From Ideonella_A sp963843805 (GTDB lineage Bacteria > Pseudomonadota > Gammaproteobacteria > Burkholderiales > Burkholderiaceae_C), in NCBI GenBank assembly GCA_963843805.1, contig CAWJLY010000008.1:124001-188000 (forward strand): DNA of 64,000 nt, given 5' to 3'. The notes beneath the pieces are model-generated. The model saw nothing but the letters and a program-made list of their open reading frames with translations. It did not search any database and was not told where the DNA came from. Position numbers and translations under genes: made by a program. The first letter of the stretch is position 1. Each line of letters starts with the position of its first letter. Positions 23,101 to 32,777 of the stretch are shown in pieces.

Positions 23101-26100
23101 CGAATCTTGTCGGGCGCGACAAAGCCGGCCAGCTTTGTCAAGGTTCCCGACGTTGCCGCGCCGTTGATGTCGAAATAATCGTCGGCGGATCCGAACTGCA
23201 GCACTTCGCGTTCGCTGAACGAGATGCCGCCAGCGGTGCCCGGATCGGTGGTCGCAAACCAGACCACGCCGGAAGGCTGACCGGGCACGCCATAAACATC
23301 GGTCACGTTGATCGCCAGCGCCTGGGTCGCGAACGCGGCGGACGAGTCGGTGGCCCGAACCGTCACGTTGTAGACATTGTCGGCACCGACATCCGATGGC
23401 GCCTCCCAGTTCGGCGCCACCTTGAACGTCAACACGCCGGTGCTCGCGTTGATGTTGAACAAGCTGGCGTCGGCGCCGCCGCTGATGCTGTACGTCAACA
23501 CATTGCCGTCGACGTCGGTGGCCGCCACCGTGGTCACCGCAAGCGTGTTCTCAGGCACCGAAAAGGCCGCGTTTGCAGCACCGCCATTGCTGACGATCAC
23601 CGGTGCGTCGTTGACCGGCGTGATGGTCAGCGTGAAGGCTGTCTGCGTGACCAGATCACCGTCGGACACGCTGACTGTCACGGTCACCACGCCATTTGCA
23701 TTGGCGACCGGGTTCAGCGTCAGCGTCCGGTTGCTGCCACTGCCGCCCAACGTGATGCCGGCGCTGGCCAACAGCGCCAGATTGCTCGATACCGCGAGCA
23801 CGCTGAGCCCGCTCGCCGCCGACTCGCCATCGCCGATGGTGAAAGCGATCGGCCCGAGCAGGGTATCTTCGGCGGTGGTCTGGTTGGCGATCGCACTCAC
23901 CGTCGGCGCGCTGTTCTGCTGCTCGAAGGCGCCGATATCCGGCGCCATGTAGCGCGCCAAACCGCGCTGATCGAGCGCCGGTGCGGCCGGATCGCCCGCA
24001 TTGATCGCCACCGATCCGTTGACCAGCGCCAGCGTCGGCGCATAACCGCCGTTGCCGGCCAGCGAGCCGACCGCGACCAGCCCGGCCGACACCGGATGCA
24101 GGTCGCTTGCCAGGTTCAGACCGGCGCTGCTGTCGGTGTCGAGGTTGTAGCCTTGCGACAGTTGCGCCTGGTTGCTGTTGCCGCCGGTGTTGGCCGCCAG
24201 GATCGTGTTCTTGATCGACACCTGCAGCACGCCGCTGCTGAACACCCCGCCGCCGGTCAGCGCGCTGTTGTAGGCGATGGTCGAATTGGCGATGGTATAG
24301 CCAGCGCTGTTGATGTAGACCCCGCCGCCTGCGTTGGCTGCGCTGTTGTTGGTGATCGTGCTGTTGCCGATGCTCAGGCTGCCGCCACTGACGTAGAGCC
24401 CGCCGCCGTTGACCGAAGCGGTGTTCTGCGACAAGGTCGAGTTGCTCAAGCCGAGGACGCCCGTACCCAGGCTGTAGATGCCGGCGCCGGAGGCAGCGCT
24501 GTTCGATTTGACCCAGACGCCGGTGAGGCTGGCCGAGCCGGCATTGCGCAGGCCGCCGCCGTCGCCGGTTGCGCTGTTTCCGCTCAGCGTGACCTGGTTC
24601 AGTGTCAGGCTGCCGAGGTTGTAGATGCCGGCGCCACTGCTCGCCGAATTGCCACTGACCACGACATTCGTCAGGCTGACGTTGGCACCTGCGGCGACCT
24701 GGATGCCGCCGCCCTGCGCCACCCCAGCGCCGCCCTGGATCGTCAGATCCTGAAACTGCACCGTGCCGCTGAGCACATCGAAGACGCGGTCGTTGCCGAG
24801 CAGCGCTGCGCTGACGGTGGTCGTGCCCACGCCGGCGCCGATGAAGGTGACGCTGTCGGTGATGTCGAGATCACCGAAGGCATTCAGATTTTCTTGCAGG
24901 CCGACTGTGGTGAGGTTGTGGCTGCCGGCCAGCAGGGTGATGGTGTCGGCACCGGGATTCGAATTGGCCGAATTGATCGCCGCGCGCAGGGAGCCCGCCA
25001 AGCCGTCGGCGACCGCCGGATTGGCGTTGTAGTTGGCCAATACGCCGGTCCACTGCAAGCGGGCGGCCAGGCTCGGCGCCAATGCCGTTTCGATCACGCC
25101 GGGGTGATATTCGAGCACCCAGTTGCCGCCGGCATCGGCACTGCCGGTCAGGTCGCTGCTGGCTGCCACATCGGCGCCGGTCAACGCGGCAATGGCATCG
25201 AGCAGCGCCTGTCCGGCTTCGGTGGCCGCCAGATCGCAGCCATAAAACAGCAGGTCGGCGTCGTCGCTCAGCGCAGCACGCCAGGATGACAAGGCGTCGG
25301 CGCGTGCGCCCAGGCCAGCCGCATCGAGACGGGCAGCGCCGATCTGCAAGCCCTGGCTGCTGCCGTGACTCAGCACATGCACCGCGGTGATGCCGCTGCG
25401 TCCCAGCAGCGCGCTGCCGATGCGGGCAAAACCGTCGTCGTCGGCAGCAATGCGCAACACTTCGATGGCACGGCCCGCGTCGCGCTGTGCCAGCAGATCG
25501 TCGACCATCAGATCGGCATCAGGGATCGACAGGTCGACGACCACCAGTTCGGTAACGGGTGCCGCCCCAACCAGCGGCGGCAGCGACGCAGGCGCGCCCT
25601 GCGGCAACCAGTTGACCACCGCCCCGGTCAGTGCCTCGACATCGCGGCCAAATTGGCGCACCGCGTCGCCACCGCCGTGCAGCGTGATCTCGGCTGTCTG
25701 GCCCAATGCCGACGACCAACCGGCAGTCACTGCCGCGCGCGGCAGCAGTTGCGCCACGTCGATCACGCTTCGCCCGAGCACGGCCGTGCCGTCGACCTCG
25801 CCGAGCATCAGATGCAGGCCGGCCAGTCCGGCGCGCTGCTGCAACTCGGTCTCGATTCGCGCGTAGCCGTCTTCGCGGGGCGCGACCATCATCACGTCGA
25901 TCACTTGCCCGCCTTCTTCGGCGGCCGCGGCCAGAAAAGCGTCGATTCCTGCGGCGCGCGAGTCGATGAACGCCAGTTCGCCGCTCGACGCCAAGGCACA
26001 GGAGCTGGCCGGATCGGCGAGTTGCTGCTCAAGCGCGGCCGGCTCGACCAACAGGGTCAGCGGCATCAGGTCGGCCGAATGGAGGATGCGCTCCTCCATC

Positions 26101-26162
26101 GCCTCGACCGCCGGTCGGGCCGGACGGACATCTCTGGCGTTGCGGCCAGCCGGCGCGCTCAT
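11153..26162 (-). CDS. Giant DUF4347/beta-helix/cadherin/VCBS-repeat surface protein
   Basis: About 5000 residues. Order: an N-terminal LEPR-XLL-like motif (MEERILHSADLMPL), a weak and then a clear DUF4347 unit (HVLSHGSSQGLQIG, DADLLFYGCDLA), a right-handed beta-helix region (residues about 380-740), cadherin-like and Ig-like domains (to about 1490), 26 VCBS-type domains of about 122 residues (about 1500-4680), a last cadherin-like unit, a linker, one membrane segment near the C-terminus (TTGLSVGYVVWLVRGGLLL) and an acidic tail. No RTX nonapeptides are seen. ATG at MSAPAGRN is preferred; a TTG lies 18 bp upstream. There is one frameshift near 14056, and a +1/+2 pair at about 19934 and 19686 that cancels. 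A role in adhesion or as a cell-surface matrix component is inferred from domains only. Confidence 0.85.
13991..21314 (-). repeat. Twenty near-identical 366-bp VCBS domain repeats
   Basis: Each unit encodes about 122 residues, running from IVITSEQLTG-like starts to IDVTITGTNDA. Offsets between equivalent copies fit 366 bp: copies 9 and 21 are exactly 12 x 366 bp apart. By sequence type the copies fall into an ordered higher pattern. Units 2-8 and units 14-20 repeat the same seven-type series, units 9-13 are a shortened five-type series, and unit 21 starts another. One more divergent unit precedes the array and five divergent units (22-26) follow it. Such an array is prone to misassembly and to copy-number change. 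Confidence 0.9.
19686..19935 (-). other. Compensating indel pair inside the VCBS array
   Basis: Against sister repeats, one extra base is seen in CTCGAGCCTTGG (others CTCGACCTTGG) and two extra bases in GTGAACGGCTACC (others GTGAGGCTACC). The two together add three bases, so the frame upstream and downstream is the same while about 83 codons between are out of frame and contain a stop. Confidence 0.8.
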
Positions 26163-26415
26163 CGGGTCGACGCCGCGCAACGGCTGCGCCCCGCAATGGT
26201 CACGCGATTGGCTGGCATCGGTGCTTCGTTTTCATGTCGATCGGCCACGCAGGAAACATCACCACACGTTATCGGCCACTGCGACGGAAGATTGAGCGAT
26301 GAATGCGGCAATCCGGGGCGTGCTCGCCCGATAGGTAAACTTCCTCAGATCGGATCAGCGCCTCGTACGGCAAGCCCCTGTCGCACGACGTTGCCTGGCT
26401 GTCGAGAGGCCGGCG

Positions 26416-28785
26416 ATGCAGCAAAATAGCTCGCGTGCACCGAGCCGGGACAACGCTCGGCGTGATTCGGTCCGAAACAGCATGAGGATGAGCATTACCG
26501 AGCCTGACACCGCCCCGACCGATCGGCGTTTCGAGATGTTGTTCGAGCAGGCGCCTGTCAGCATCCAGGTGCTGGCCCCGAACGGACGCACCTTGCGCGT
26601 CAACAAGGCCTGGGAGAAGCTGTGGCAGGCGACTGCCGACAACGGCCTGCTTCGCCATGTGCTCGACGAATACAACGTGCTCGACGATCCGCAGCTGGTC
26701 AGCAAGGGCATCACGCCGTTTCTGCAGCGCGCGATGGCTGGCGAATCGGTGCAGATGCCGGCGATTGCCTATCACCCTGCCGACAGCGGCCGCTCCGAGG
26801 AACCGCGCTGGGTGAAGGCGCAGGCGCATCCGGTGAAGGATGAATCGGGAGCGGTTCGCGAGGTGATGCTGATCCACGAGGACATCACCGCCAGCGTGCA
26901 GGCCGAGCAGGCGATGTTGGCCAGCGAACTGCGGCTGAAGGAACTGGCCAATACGATTCCGCACCTGGCCTGGATGGCCAACCCGGACGGTTTCATCCAC
27001 TGGTACAACGACCGCTGGTACGACTACACCGGCACCACACCGGAACAGATGGTCGGCAAGGGCTGGTACGCCGTGCACGATCCAACCGTCTTGCCGACGG
27101 TGATCGAGCGCTTCAACCAATCGATCGTTAGCGGCGAGGCATTCCAGATGACCTTCCCGCTGCGCGGCAAGGACGGCCGATTCAGGCCCTTCCTGACCTT
27201 GACCGCGCCGTTGCGCGACGAAGCCGGCCAAGTGGTGCAATGGTTCGGCAGCAATACCGATGTGTCGGCGCTGCACGACGCCGAACAAAACCTGCGCCAG
27301 GCCGAGGAACGGCTGCGGCTGGCGACGCTGGCGGGCAACATCGGCATCTGGGAATGGGAGCTGGCGACCGACCGGGTGACATGGTCAGACCAGGTCTATT
27401 CGCTGCATGGCAAGGCCCCGGGCAGCTTCGGCGGACGCTCGTCCGATTTTTCAGCGCTGCTGCACCCGGACGATGTCGATGCCGTCTGGCAGAAGCTGCG
27501 CCAGGCGATCGACGGCGACGCCGTCTTCTCGGCCGAGTTTCGCGTGTTGCTTCCCGACGGCAACAGCCGCTGGCTGTCGACCTGGGCGCAGGTCGCGCGC
27601 GACGACGGTGGCAGGGCCACTCGTCTGATCGGTGCGACCATCAGCATCGATCCTTACAAGCAGGCAGAAGCGGCGCTGCGCGATGGTGATCGTCGCAAGG
27701 ACGAATTTCTGGCCATGCTGGCGCATGAATTGCGCAATCCGCTGGCTGCCATCAGCGCGGCATCGCAGCTCCAGCGCTTGCGCTTGGCCAATCCCGAACA
27801 GTCCGCTCGCGCCAGCGCGATCATCTCGCGCCAGGTCACGCACATGACCGAACTGGTCGACGATCTGCTCGACGTCTCGCGCGTCACCCGCGGCATGATC
27901 GAACTGAACAACAGGGTGGTCGATCTGGCGCCGATCATCCAGATGGCGATCGAGCAGAGCCGGCCGATCATCGACGCCCGCGGCCATTCGTTGACGGTCC
28001 GGATCGAGCCTTCGTCGGCGTGGGTTCGCGGCGACAGCGCTCGCCTGGCACAGGCAGTCGCCAACTTCTTGACCAACGCCGCCAAATACACGCCACCCGG
28101 CGGCCAGATCAAGGTGGAGCTGTTGGCGCGTGGCAGCGAGCTTGAACTCAGCGTGACCGACAACGGTGTCGGTATCGAGCCGGCGCTGCTGCCGCAGTTG
28201 TTCCAGTTGTTCGTTCAGGGTGCGCGCAATGCGGGGCGGGCCGAGGGCGGACTCGGCATCGGTTTGGCGCTGGTCAAGGGCATTGTCGATTTGCACGGCG
28301 GGCGCGTCGAAGCGGCCAGTGGCGGCCCCGGCAGCGGCAGCCGGTTCACCATCAGCTTGCCGAGCAGTCGACAGCCGGAAGCCGTCGCAGCCACCATGGC
28401 GGTCGCGCCAGCGAGCACGGCCAAAGCGCTGCGCATCCTGCTCGTCGACGACAACCGCGACGCGGCGGACATGGTACGGGACCTGCTCGAAACCGCAGGG
28501 CACGAGATTGCCGTCTTCAACGACGGAACCACCGCGCTGAGCAGCGTCGGCGGCCAGCCGCAGCAGATTTTCATCCTCGATATCGGGCTGCCCGACATGG
28601 ACGGCTACGAACTGGCGACGCGCCTGCGCGAGCGCGCTGCAAACGCCACCTTCATTGCGCTGACCGGTTATGGGCAGGCGCAGGATCGGCAGCGCTCGGC
28701 GGCCGCCGGCTTCGACCACCATCTGGTCAAACCGGTCGATGCGCAGGCACTGCTTACCCTGCTTGCCAGCCTGGCGCCGGATTGA
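26416..28785 (+). CDS. PAS-containing hybrid histidine kinase
   Basis: 789 residues, soluble: no signal peptide or membrane helix is seen. Three PAS-type domains lie at about 35-160, 165-290 and 295-415. The second starts ELANTIPHLAWMANPDGFIH and the third LATLAGNIGIWEWELATDRV, a PAS_3-like form. HisKA carries the phospho-His in EFLAMLAHELRNPLAAIS. The ATPase domain has NFLTNAAKYTPPGG, VTDNGVGIEP and GGLGIGLALVKGIVDLHGG. The C-terminal receiver has LLVDDNRDAADM and the phospho-Asp in IFILDIGLPDMDGYEL, with the conserved Lys in HHLVKPVD. The start has GAGAGG upstream; a later ATG (MSITEPD) is possible. The frame is intact. The next gene begins 45 bp downstream on the same strand. Confidence 0.9.
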   Translation: MQQNSSRAPSRDNARRDSVRNSMRMSITEPDTAPTDRRFEMLFEQAPVSIQVLAPNGRTLRVNKAWEKLWQATADNGLLRHVLDEYNVLDDPQLVSKGITPFLQRAMAGESVQMPAIAYHPADSGRSEEPRWVKAQAHPVKDESGAVREVMLIHEDITASVQAEQAMLASELRLKELANTIPHLAWMANPDGFIHWYNDRWYDYTGTTPEQMVGKGWYAVHDPTVLPTVIERFNQSIVSGEAFQMTFPLRGKDGRFRPFLTLTAPLRDEAGQVVQWFGSNTDVSALHDAEQNLRQAEERLRLATLAGNIGIWEWELATDRVTWSDQVYSLHGKAPGSFGGRSSDFSALLHPDDVDAVWQKLRQAIDGDAVFSAEFRVLLPDGNSRWLSTWAQVARDDGGRATRLIGATISIDPYKQAEAALRDGDRRKDEFLAMLAHELRNPLAAISAASQLQRLRLANPEQSARASAIISRQVTHMTELVDDLLDVSRVTRGMIELNNRVVDLAPIIQMAIEQSRPIIDARGHSLTVRIEPSSAWVRGDSARLAQAVANFLTNAAKYTPPGGQIKVELLARGSELELSVTDNGVGIEPALLPQLFQLFVQGARNAGRAEGGLGIGLALVKGIVDLHGGRVEAASGGPGSGSRFTISLPSSRQPEAVAATMAVAPASTAKALRILLVDDNRDAADMVRDLLETAGHEIAVFNDGTTALSSVGGQPQQIFILDIGLPDMDGYELATRLRERAANATFIALTGYGQAQDRQRSAAAGFDHHLVKPVDAQALLTLLASLAPD

Positions 28786-28830
28786 CGGTTCAAGTCCGTA
28801 TTCAAATCGCAGCAGCCGAAAGATGATGAC

Positions 28831-29533
28831 ATGACCCCGTCCGACTCCTCCCATCTGCCCCAGTATGTGATCGATCGGGTGATGAAAAAGCGCGGCCGTT
28901 TGAGAATCTTCGAGCGCTTCGAGCCGCGCGAGAGCGCGCTGGTGGTGGTCGACATGCAGGACTTCTACGTTCGCGACGTGCCGACTGCGCTGGCCATCAT
29001 GCCGGCCATCAACCGCCTGGCGCGCGCATTTCGCGAGCGTGGCGGGCGCGTGGCCTGGGTCAACATGGTTGCCGGCGAGAACGGGCGCAGCCTGTGGCCG
29101 CTGTATCACGACCATTTCTTCACGCCTGAGAATGCCGCCCGCCATCGCGACAATCTGAGCAAGGGCAGCCCCGGGCAACTGCTGCATGCGGGCCTGGATG
29201 CGCTGCCCGACGACATCCACGCGGAAAAGCAGCGTTTCAGTGCCTTCATCGAGAAGTACTCGACGTTGCCTGGCCCAGCTCGACGCCGCCGGCGTCCGCA
29301 ATGTTGCCATCGTCGGCATGTTGACCAACTTCTGCTGCGAAACATCGGCGCGCGATGCAATGATGCTCGACTATCACGTTGCCATGGTGTCCGATGCCAA
29401 TGCGGCGCGGTTCGAAGACGATCACAAGGTCGGTTTCCAAACGGTATTCCAGAGTTTTGGCGATGTGGTGACGGTCGACCAGATGCTGGACGAGATGCTG
29501 CTCCCGGCCGATCCGAAAGCGTCCGATGCATGA
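28831..29533 (+). CDS. Isochorismatase-family cysteine hydrolase (one frameshift)
   Basis: Small alpha/beta hydrolase of the isochorismatase/nicotinamidase superfamily. The catalytic triad is visible: Asp in SALVVVDMQDFYV, Lys in HAEKQRFSAFIEKYST and Cys in VGMLTNFCCETSARDAM. About 233 residues, usual for the family. The frame breaks near 29270, where TTGCCTGGCCCAG probably should read TTGCTGGCCCAG; removing one C restores LLAQLDAAGVRN. It lies between the PAS hybrid kinase and pobA with short gaps, so an operon linked to aromatic metabolism is possible. The substrate cannot be predicted. Confidence 0.82.
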
Positions 29534-29569
29534 GGTTGCCGGATCGGCAGCCCTGCCAGGGACAGACCG

Positions 29570-30745
29570 ATGAAAACCCAAGTCGCCATCATCGGCGCCG
29601 GTCCTGCCGGGCTGTTCCTGGCCCATCTGCTGCAACGCCAGGGCATCGACACCGTGGTCCTCGAATCGCGCAGCCGCGACCATGTCGAGGCTCGCGTGCG
29701 AGCCGGCGTGCTTGAATCCGGCACCGTCGATACGCTGCACCGGCTCGGCCTCGGCCAACGCATGATGCGCGACGGCATGGTCGACAACGCGCTCGACATG
29801 CGTTTTCGCGGCCGCACCATTCACCTCGATCTGACGGCACTGACCGGACGCAGCGTGCAGATCTATGGCCAGCAGGAGGTCGTCAAGGATCTGGTTGCAG
29901 CCAGGGTCGCCAATGGCGACCCGTTGCTGTTCGAGGCCGAGGTGACGCGACTCGACGGCTTGCAGAGCATCTCACCGCGCGTGCACTATCGCCATGACGG
30001 GCAGGACCAGACGCTGGACTGTGAAATCATCGCCGGCTGCGACGGTTTTCACGGCGTGTCGCGCGATGCGGTGCCGGCTGGCGTGATCAAGACCTGGACG
30101 CGCCACTACGACTTTGCGTGGCTCGGCATCCTGGTCAAGGCACCACCCCTGGCCGACATGACCTATACCCTTCACGACCATGGCTTCGCCTTGTGCAGCC
30201 GCCGCTCGCCGAGCGTGTCGCGGCTGTACCTGCAGGTGCCGGCGCAGACCGATGCGGCCAGCTGGAGCGAAACCCGCATCTGGGACGAACTGCACACCCG
30301 CATGTTCGACGACGACCGCAGCGAGATCAAGGAAGGCGAGATCTTCCAGCGCGACATGGCCCATTTGCGTGCGCTGATTGCCAGCCCGATGCAGTTCGGT
30401 CAGCTGTTTCTGGCCGGTGACGCGGTCCACATCGTGCCGCCCACCGGCGCCAAGGGCCTCAACATGGCCGTCGCCGATGCCCGCGTGCTGGCGCGCGGCC
30501 TGGTGGCCTGGTTCCGCCAGGGCTCGCGCGTCGAGCTCGACCGCTACAGCGAAGAATGTGGTTTGCGGGTCTGGAAGACGATCCGCTATTCGTCATACAT
30601 GACCTCGCTGCTTCATCGGTTTGCCGAACACGACGAATTCGATCGCGGCCTGCAGCTGACCGAACTCGAATTCATCGCGCAGTCCGAAGCCGCGCAGCGA
30701 TCGATCGCCGAGCAGTATGTGATGTTGTCGGATGTGGCCGACTGA
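29570..30745 (+). CDS. pobA: 4-hydroxybenzoate 3-monooxygenase
   Basis: FAD enzyme that hydroxylates 4-hydroxybenzoate to protocatechuate with NAD(P)H and O2; cytoplasmic. 391 residues against 394 in Pseudomonas. Motifs are the dinucleotide fold VAIIGAGPAGLFLAHLLQ, the RVRAGVLESGTVD segment, the DG motif GCDGFHGVSRDA, the substrate-site region GFALCSRRSPSVSRLYLQVP and the FAD-binding FLAGDAVHIVPPTGAKGLNM. The residues after the first Rossmann strand (ESRSRDHVEAR) differ from the Pseudomonas NADPH-type segment, so the cofactor preference may differ. No adjacent pobR-type activator is present and ring-cleavage genes are not in the window. Confidence 0.95.
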   Translation: MKTQVAIIGAGPAGLFLAHLLQRQGIDTVVLESRSRDHVEARVRAGVLESGTVDTLHRLGLGQRMMRDGMVDNALDMRFRGRTIHLDLTALTGRSVQIYGQQEVVKDLVAARVANGDPLLFEAEVTRLDGLQSISPRVHYRHDGQDQTLDCEIIAGCDGFHGVSRDAVPAGVIKTWTRHYDFAWLGILVKAPPLADMTYTLHDHGFALCSRRSPSVSRLYLQVPAQTDAASWSETRIWDELHTRMFDDDRSEIKEGEIFQRDMAHLRALIASPMQFGQLFLAGDAVHIVPPTGAKGLNMAVADARVLARGLVAWFRQGSRVELDRYSEECGLRVWKTIRYSSYMTSLLHRFAEHDEFDRGLQLTELEFIAQSEAAQRSIAEQYVMLSDVAD

Positions 30746-30766
30746 CGACTCGCCCCACGGCCGCCG

Positions 30767-31969
30767 TCAATGGCTGGCCGCACCTTCGGGCGCTTCGATG
30801 CGCGGAATCTCGACGCTGAACGTCGTGCCATCGACGGGGCACGAGCTGACGGCGATGGTTCCCCGGTGTGCCTCGGCAATTGCGCGTGCAATGAACAGAC
30901 CCAATCCGACACTGTGGCTGCGGTTCGAGCCGGCGTGCCCCCTCGTCATCGGATCGAACAGCGTCGGCAACATCTCGGCAGAGATGATCGGGCCGTGGTT
31001 CTGGACATTGACGGCACACTGGGTGGCATCAATGGCGGAGGTCACCAGCACCGGCCGATCGACGGCACCATAGGTCATGGCGTTGGCGACCAGATTTCCG
31101 ATCAACTGCACGATGCGGTCGCTGCTGCCGACGATCAGGCCACTGCCAATCCGGCGGTGTACAAGCAGCCGCCCGGGAAATGACAGCCTCAGGTCTTCAA
31201 GCCCTTCGGCGACAACCTCATGCAGGTCCATCGCAGCCATGTTCATCTGCAGGCCCATGGTGGTTCGGGCCTGGCTGAAATCCAGCACGTCGGTGATGAG
31301 GCGGGCGGCTCGCTCATTCGAGCTGATCAGCCGTGCCAGGGCTCGCTGCTGGGCCTGAGTCAGGTCGCCGTTGCCGATCGAGTGCGCGCTCATGCGGATT
31401 GCGCTGAGCGGATTGCGCAAGTCGTGGCTCACGATGGCCACCATCTGTTCGGCAAACATCGCACGGTCCTCGGCGAGCGCCTTGACCCGACCCAGTTCGT
31501 CCTGGGCCAGCCGCAACTCCTGCCGGGCCTGCTGCTCGTTACGCAGCAGTTCCTCCGCGCGCCGCCTGGCTTCGAGCAGTTCATGCTCGTATTTGTGGCG
31601 GTCCACGGCGATGAACAGCGCCAGTTCATGGCTGACCACACCGTCGTCGACCCGGCGCAAGGCGTTCAGCACAAAGGGAATCTTGTGTCCGTCGTGATGG
31701 AAGATATCCAGCTTGACCTCCGACACCGAACCCTGCAGCTGCAACAAGGGCAACCAATGGGTCTGGTGGAAGATGCGCGCGCCCACCGTCATCAAGTCCT
31801 GAATCCTGACGCCGCCCAGCAGCTCGCTCAGTTCACGGCCGAGCCAGTGGCAAAGCGTCCGGTTGGCATGCGTGATGACCCCCGCCTCGGTGGTCAGGCA
31901 CAAACCGCAAGGCGCCTCTTCGTAGCGACGCGACGCAGATGACAAGGCCGGCGCTGGTTCTCCGGACAT
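30767..31969 (-). CDS. PAS histidine kinase paired with RsbQ-like hydrolase
   Basis: 400 residues from the ATG at MSGEPAPALSS, which follows the hydrolase stop after one base (TGAGATG); this spacing decides the start. N-terminal PAS domain (APCGLCLTTEAGVITHANR) of the kind found in RsbP-like proteins, a coiled-coil linker (YEHELLEARRRAEELLRNEQ), HisKA with VAIVSHDLRNPLSAIRMSA, and an ATPase domain with QLIGNLVANAMTYGA and SVGLGLFIARAIAEAHRG. No receiver and no membrane segment. Translational coupling to the hydrolase argues that they work as one sensory module, with the hydrolase supplying the PAS ligand or signal. The response regulator partner is not identified. Confidence 0.85.
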   Translation of the reverse strand: MSGEPAPALSSASRRYEEAPCGLCLTTEAGVITHANRTLCHWLGRELSELLGGVRIQDLMTVGARIFHQTHWLPLLQLQGSVSEVKLDIFHHDGHKIPFVLNALRRVDDGVVSHELALFIAVDRHKYEHELLEARRRAEELLRNEQQARQELRLAQDELGRVKALAEDRAMFAEQMVAIVSHDLRNPLSAIRMSAHSIGNGDLTQAQQRALARLISSNERAARLITDVLDFSQARTTMGLQMNMAAMDLHEVVAEGLEDLRLSFPGRLLVHRRIGSGLIVGSSDRIVQLIGNLVANAMTYGAVDRPVLVTSAIDATQCAVNVQNHGPIISAEMLPTLFDPMTRGHAGSNRSHSVGLGLFIARAIAEAHRGTIAVSSCPVDGTTFSVEIPRIEAPEGAASH

Positions 31970-31970
31970 C

Positions 31971-32777
31971 TCAGAGTTGGTGTGTCGTGAGAAACGCCCG
32001 TATGGCCTGTGCGCTGGCGCTCGGCGCACTGAGGTGCGGGCAATGCCCGGTGTTGTCGATCAAGCACAGCGTGGCGTTGGGTAGCACCTTGGCCATGTAT
32101 TCCCCGACCGTCCGCGGCGCGATCATGTCATCGGTGCATTGAAGAATCAGGGTCGGGGTCGACAAGCGCGGCAGGTCTTCACGGTTGTCGGATAAAAAGG
32201 TCACCCGGGCGAAATGTTTGGCAATGTCCGGGTCGGTGCGGCAGAAGCTGTTGGTGAGTTCCACCCCCAGCTCGGGCTGCCCAGGCGAGCCCATGATGGC
32301 CGGCGCCATCGTGCTCGACCAGCCGAGGTAGTTGCTCTCGAGGGTTTCGAGCAGCGAATCGATGTCGTCGCGCGTGAAACCGCCAACATAGTCACCGTCG
32401 TTGATGTAACAAGGCGATGGGCCGATCATCACCTGTGCGGTGATCCTGCCCGGATCCTTCAGATCGGCCAACATGCCGATCATCGCGCTGACCGAGTGCC
32501 CGACGAAGATCACCGGCCCGCTGGCCTCGCAGGCGTCGAGGATCTCCAGCACGTCGTCGGCGTAGCCTTGTAGTGTTCCGTACTTTTCGCGGTCATAGGC
32601 ATCGAGGCGAGACATGCCGCCACCGACCAGGTCGAACAGGATGATCCGGTACTCGTGCGAGAACGCCGGTGCGAGAAGCCGCCACATGTTCTGGTCGCAG
32701 CCGAATCCGTGCGCAAAAATCACCGTGACCCGGCCCGTTCCCGTCGCGTGGACGTTGTTTCTCTCCTGAACATTCAT
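31971..32777 (-). CDS. RsbQ/KAI2/D14-like alpha/beta hydrolase
   Basis: 268 residues, the same size as Bacillus RsbQ. The nucleophile Ser95 is in IFVGHSVSAMIGM, the acid is in LQCTDDMIAPR (about 216-217) and His245 is in DNTGHCPHLS. The early FAHGFGCDQNMW supplies the oxyanion loop. RsbQ proteins bind or hydrolyse a small molecule and activate a PAS protein (RsbP) in the sigma-B energy-stress branch; plant KAI2/D14 hormone receptors belong to the same family. Here the coupled partner is a histidine kinase rather than a PP2C phosphatase. Divergent from the TPP-enzyme gene. Family call secure; ligand unknown. Confidence 0.9.
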   Translation of the reverse strand: MNVQERNNVHATGTGRVTVIFAHGFGCDQNMWRLLAPAFSHEYRIILFDLVGGGMSRLDAYDREKYGTLQGYADDVLEILDACEASGPVIFVGHSVSAMIGMLADLKDPGRITAQVMIGPSPCYINDGDYVGGFTRDDIDSLLETLESNYLGWSSTMAPAIMGSPGQPELGVELTNSFCRTDPDIAKHFARVTFLSDNREDLPRLSTPTLILQCTDDMIAPRTVGEYMAKVLPNATLCLIDNTGHCPHLSAPSASAQAIRAFLTTHQL

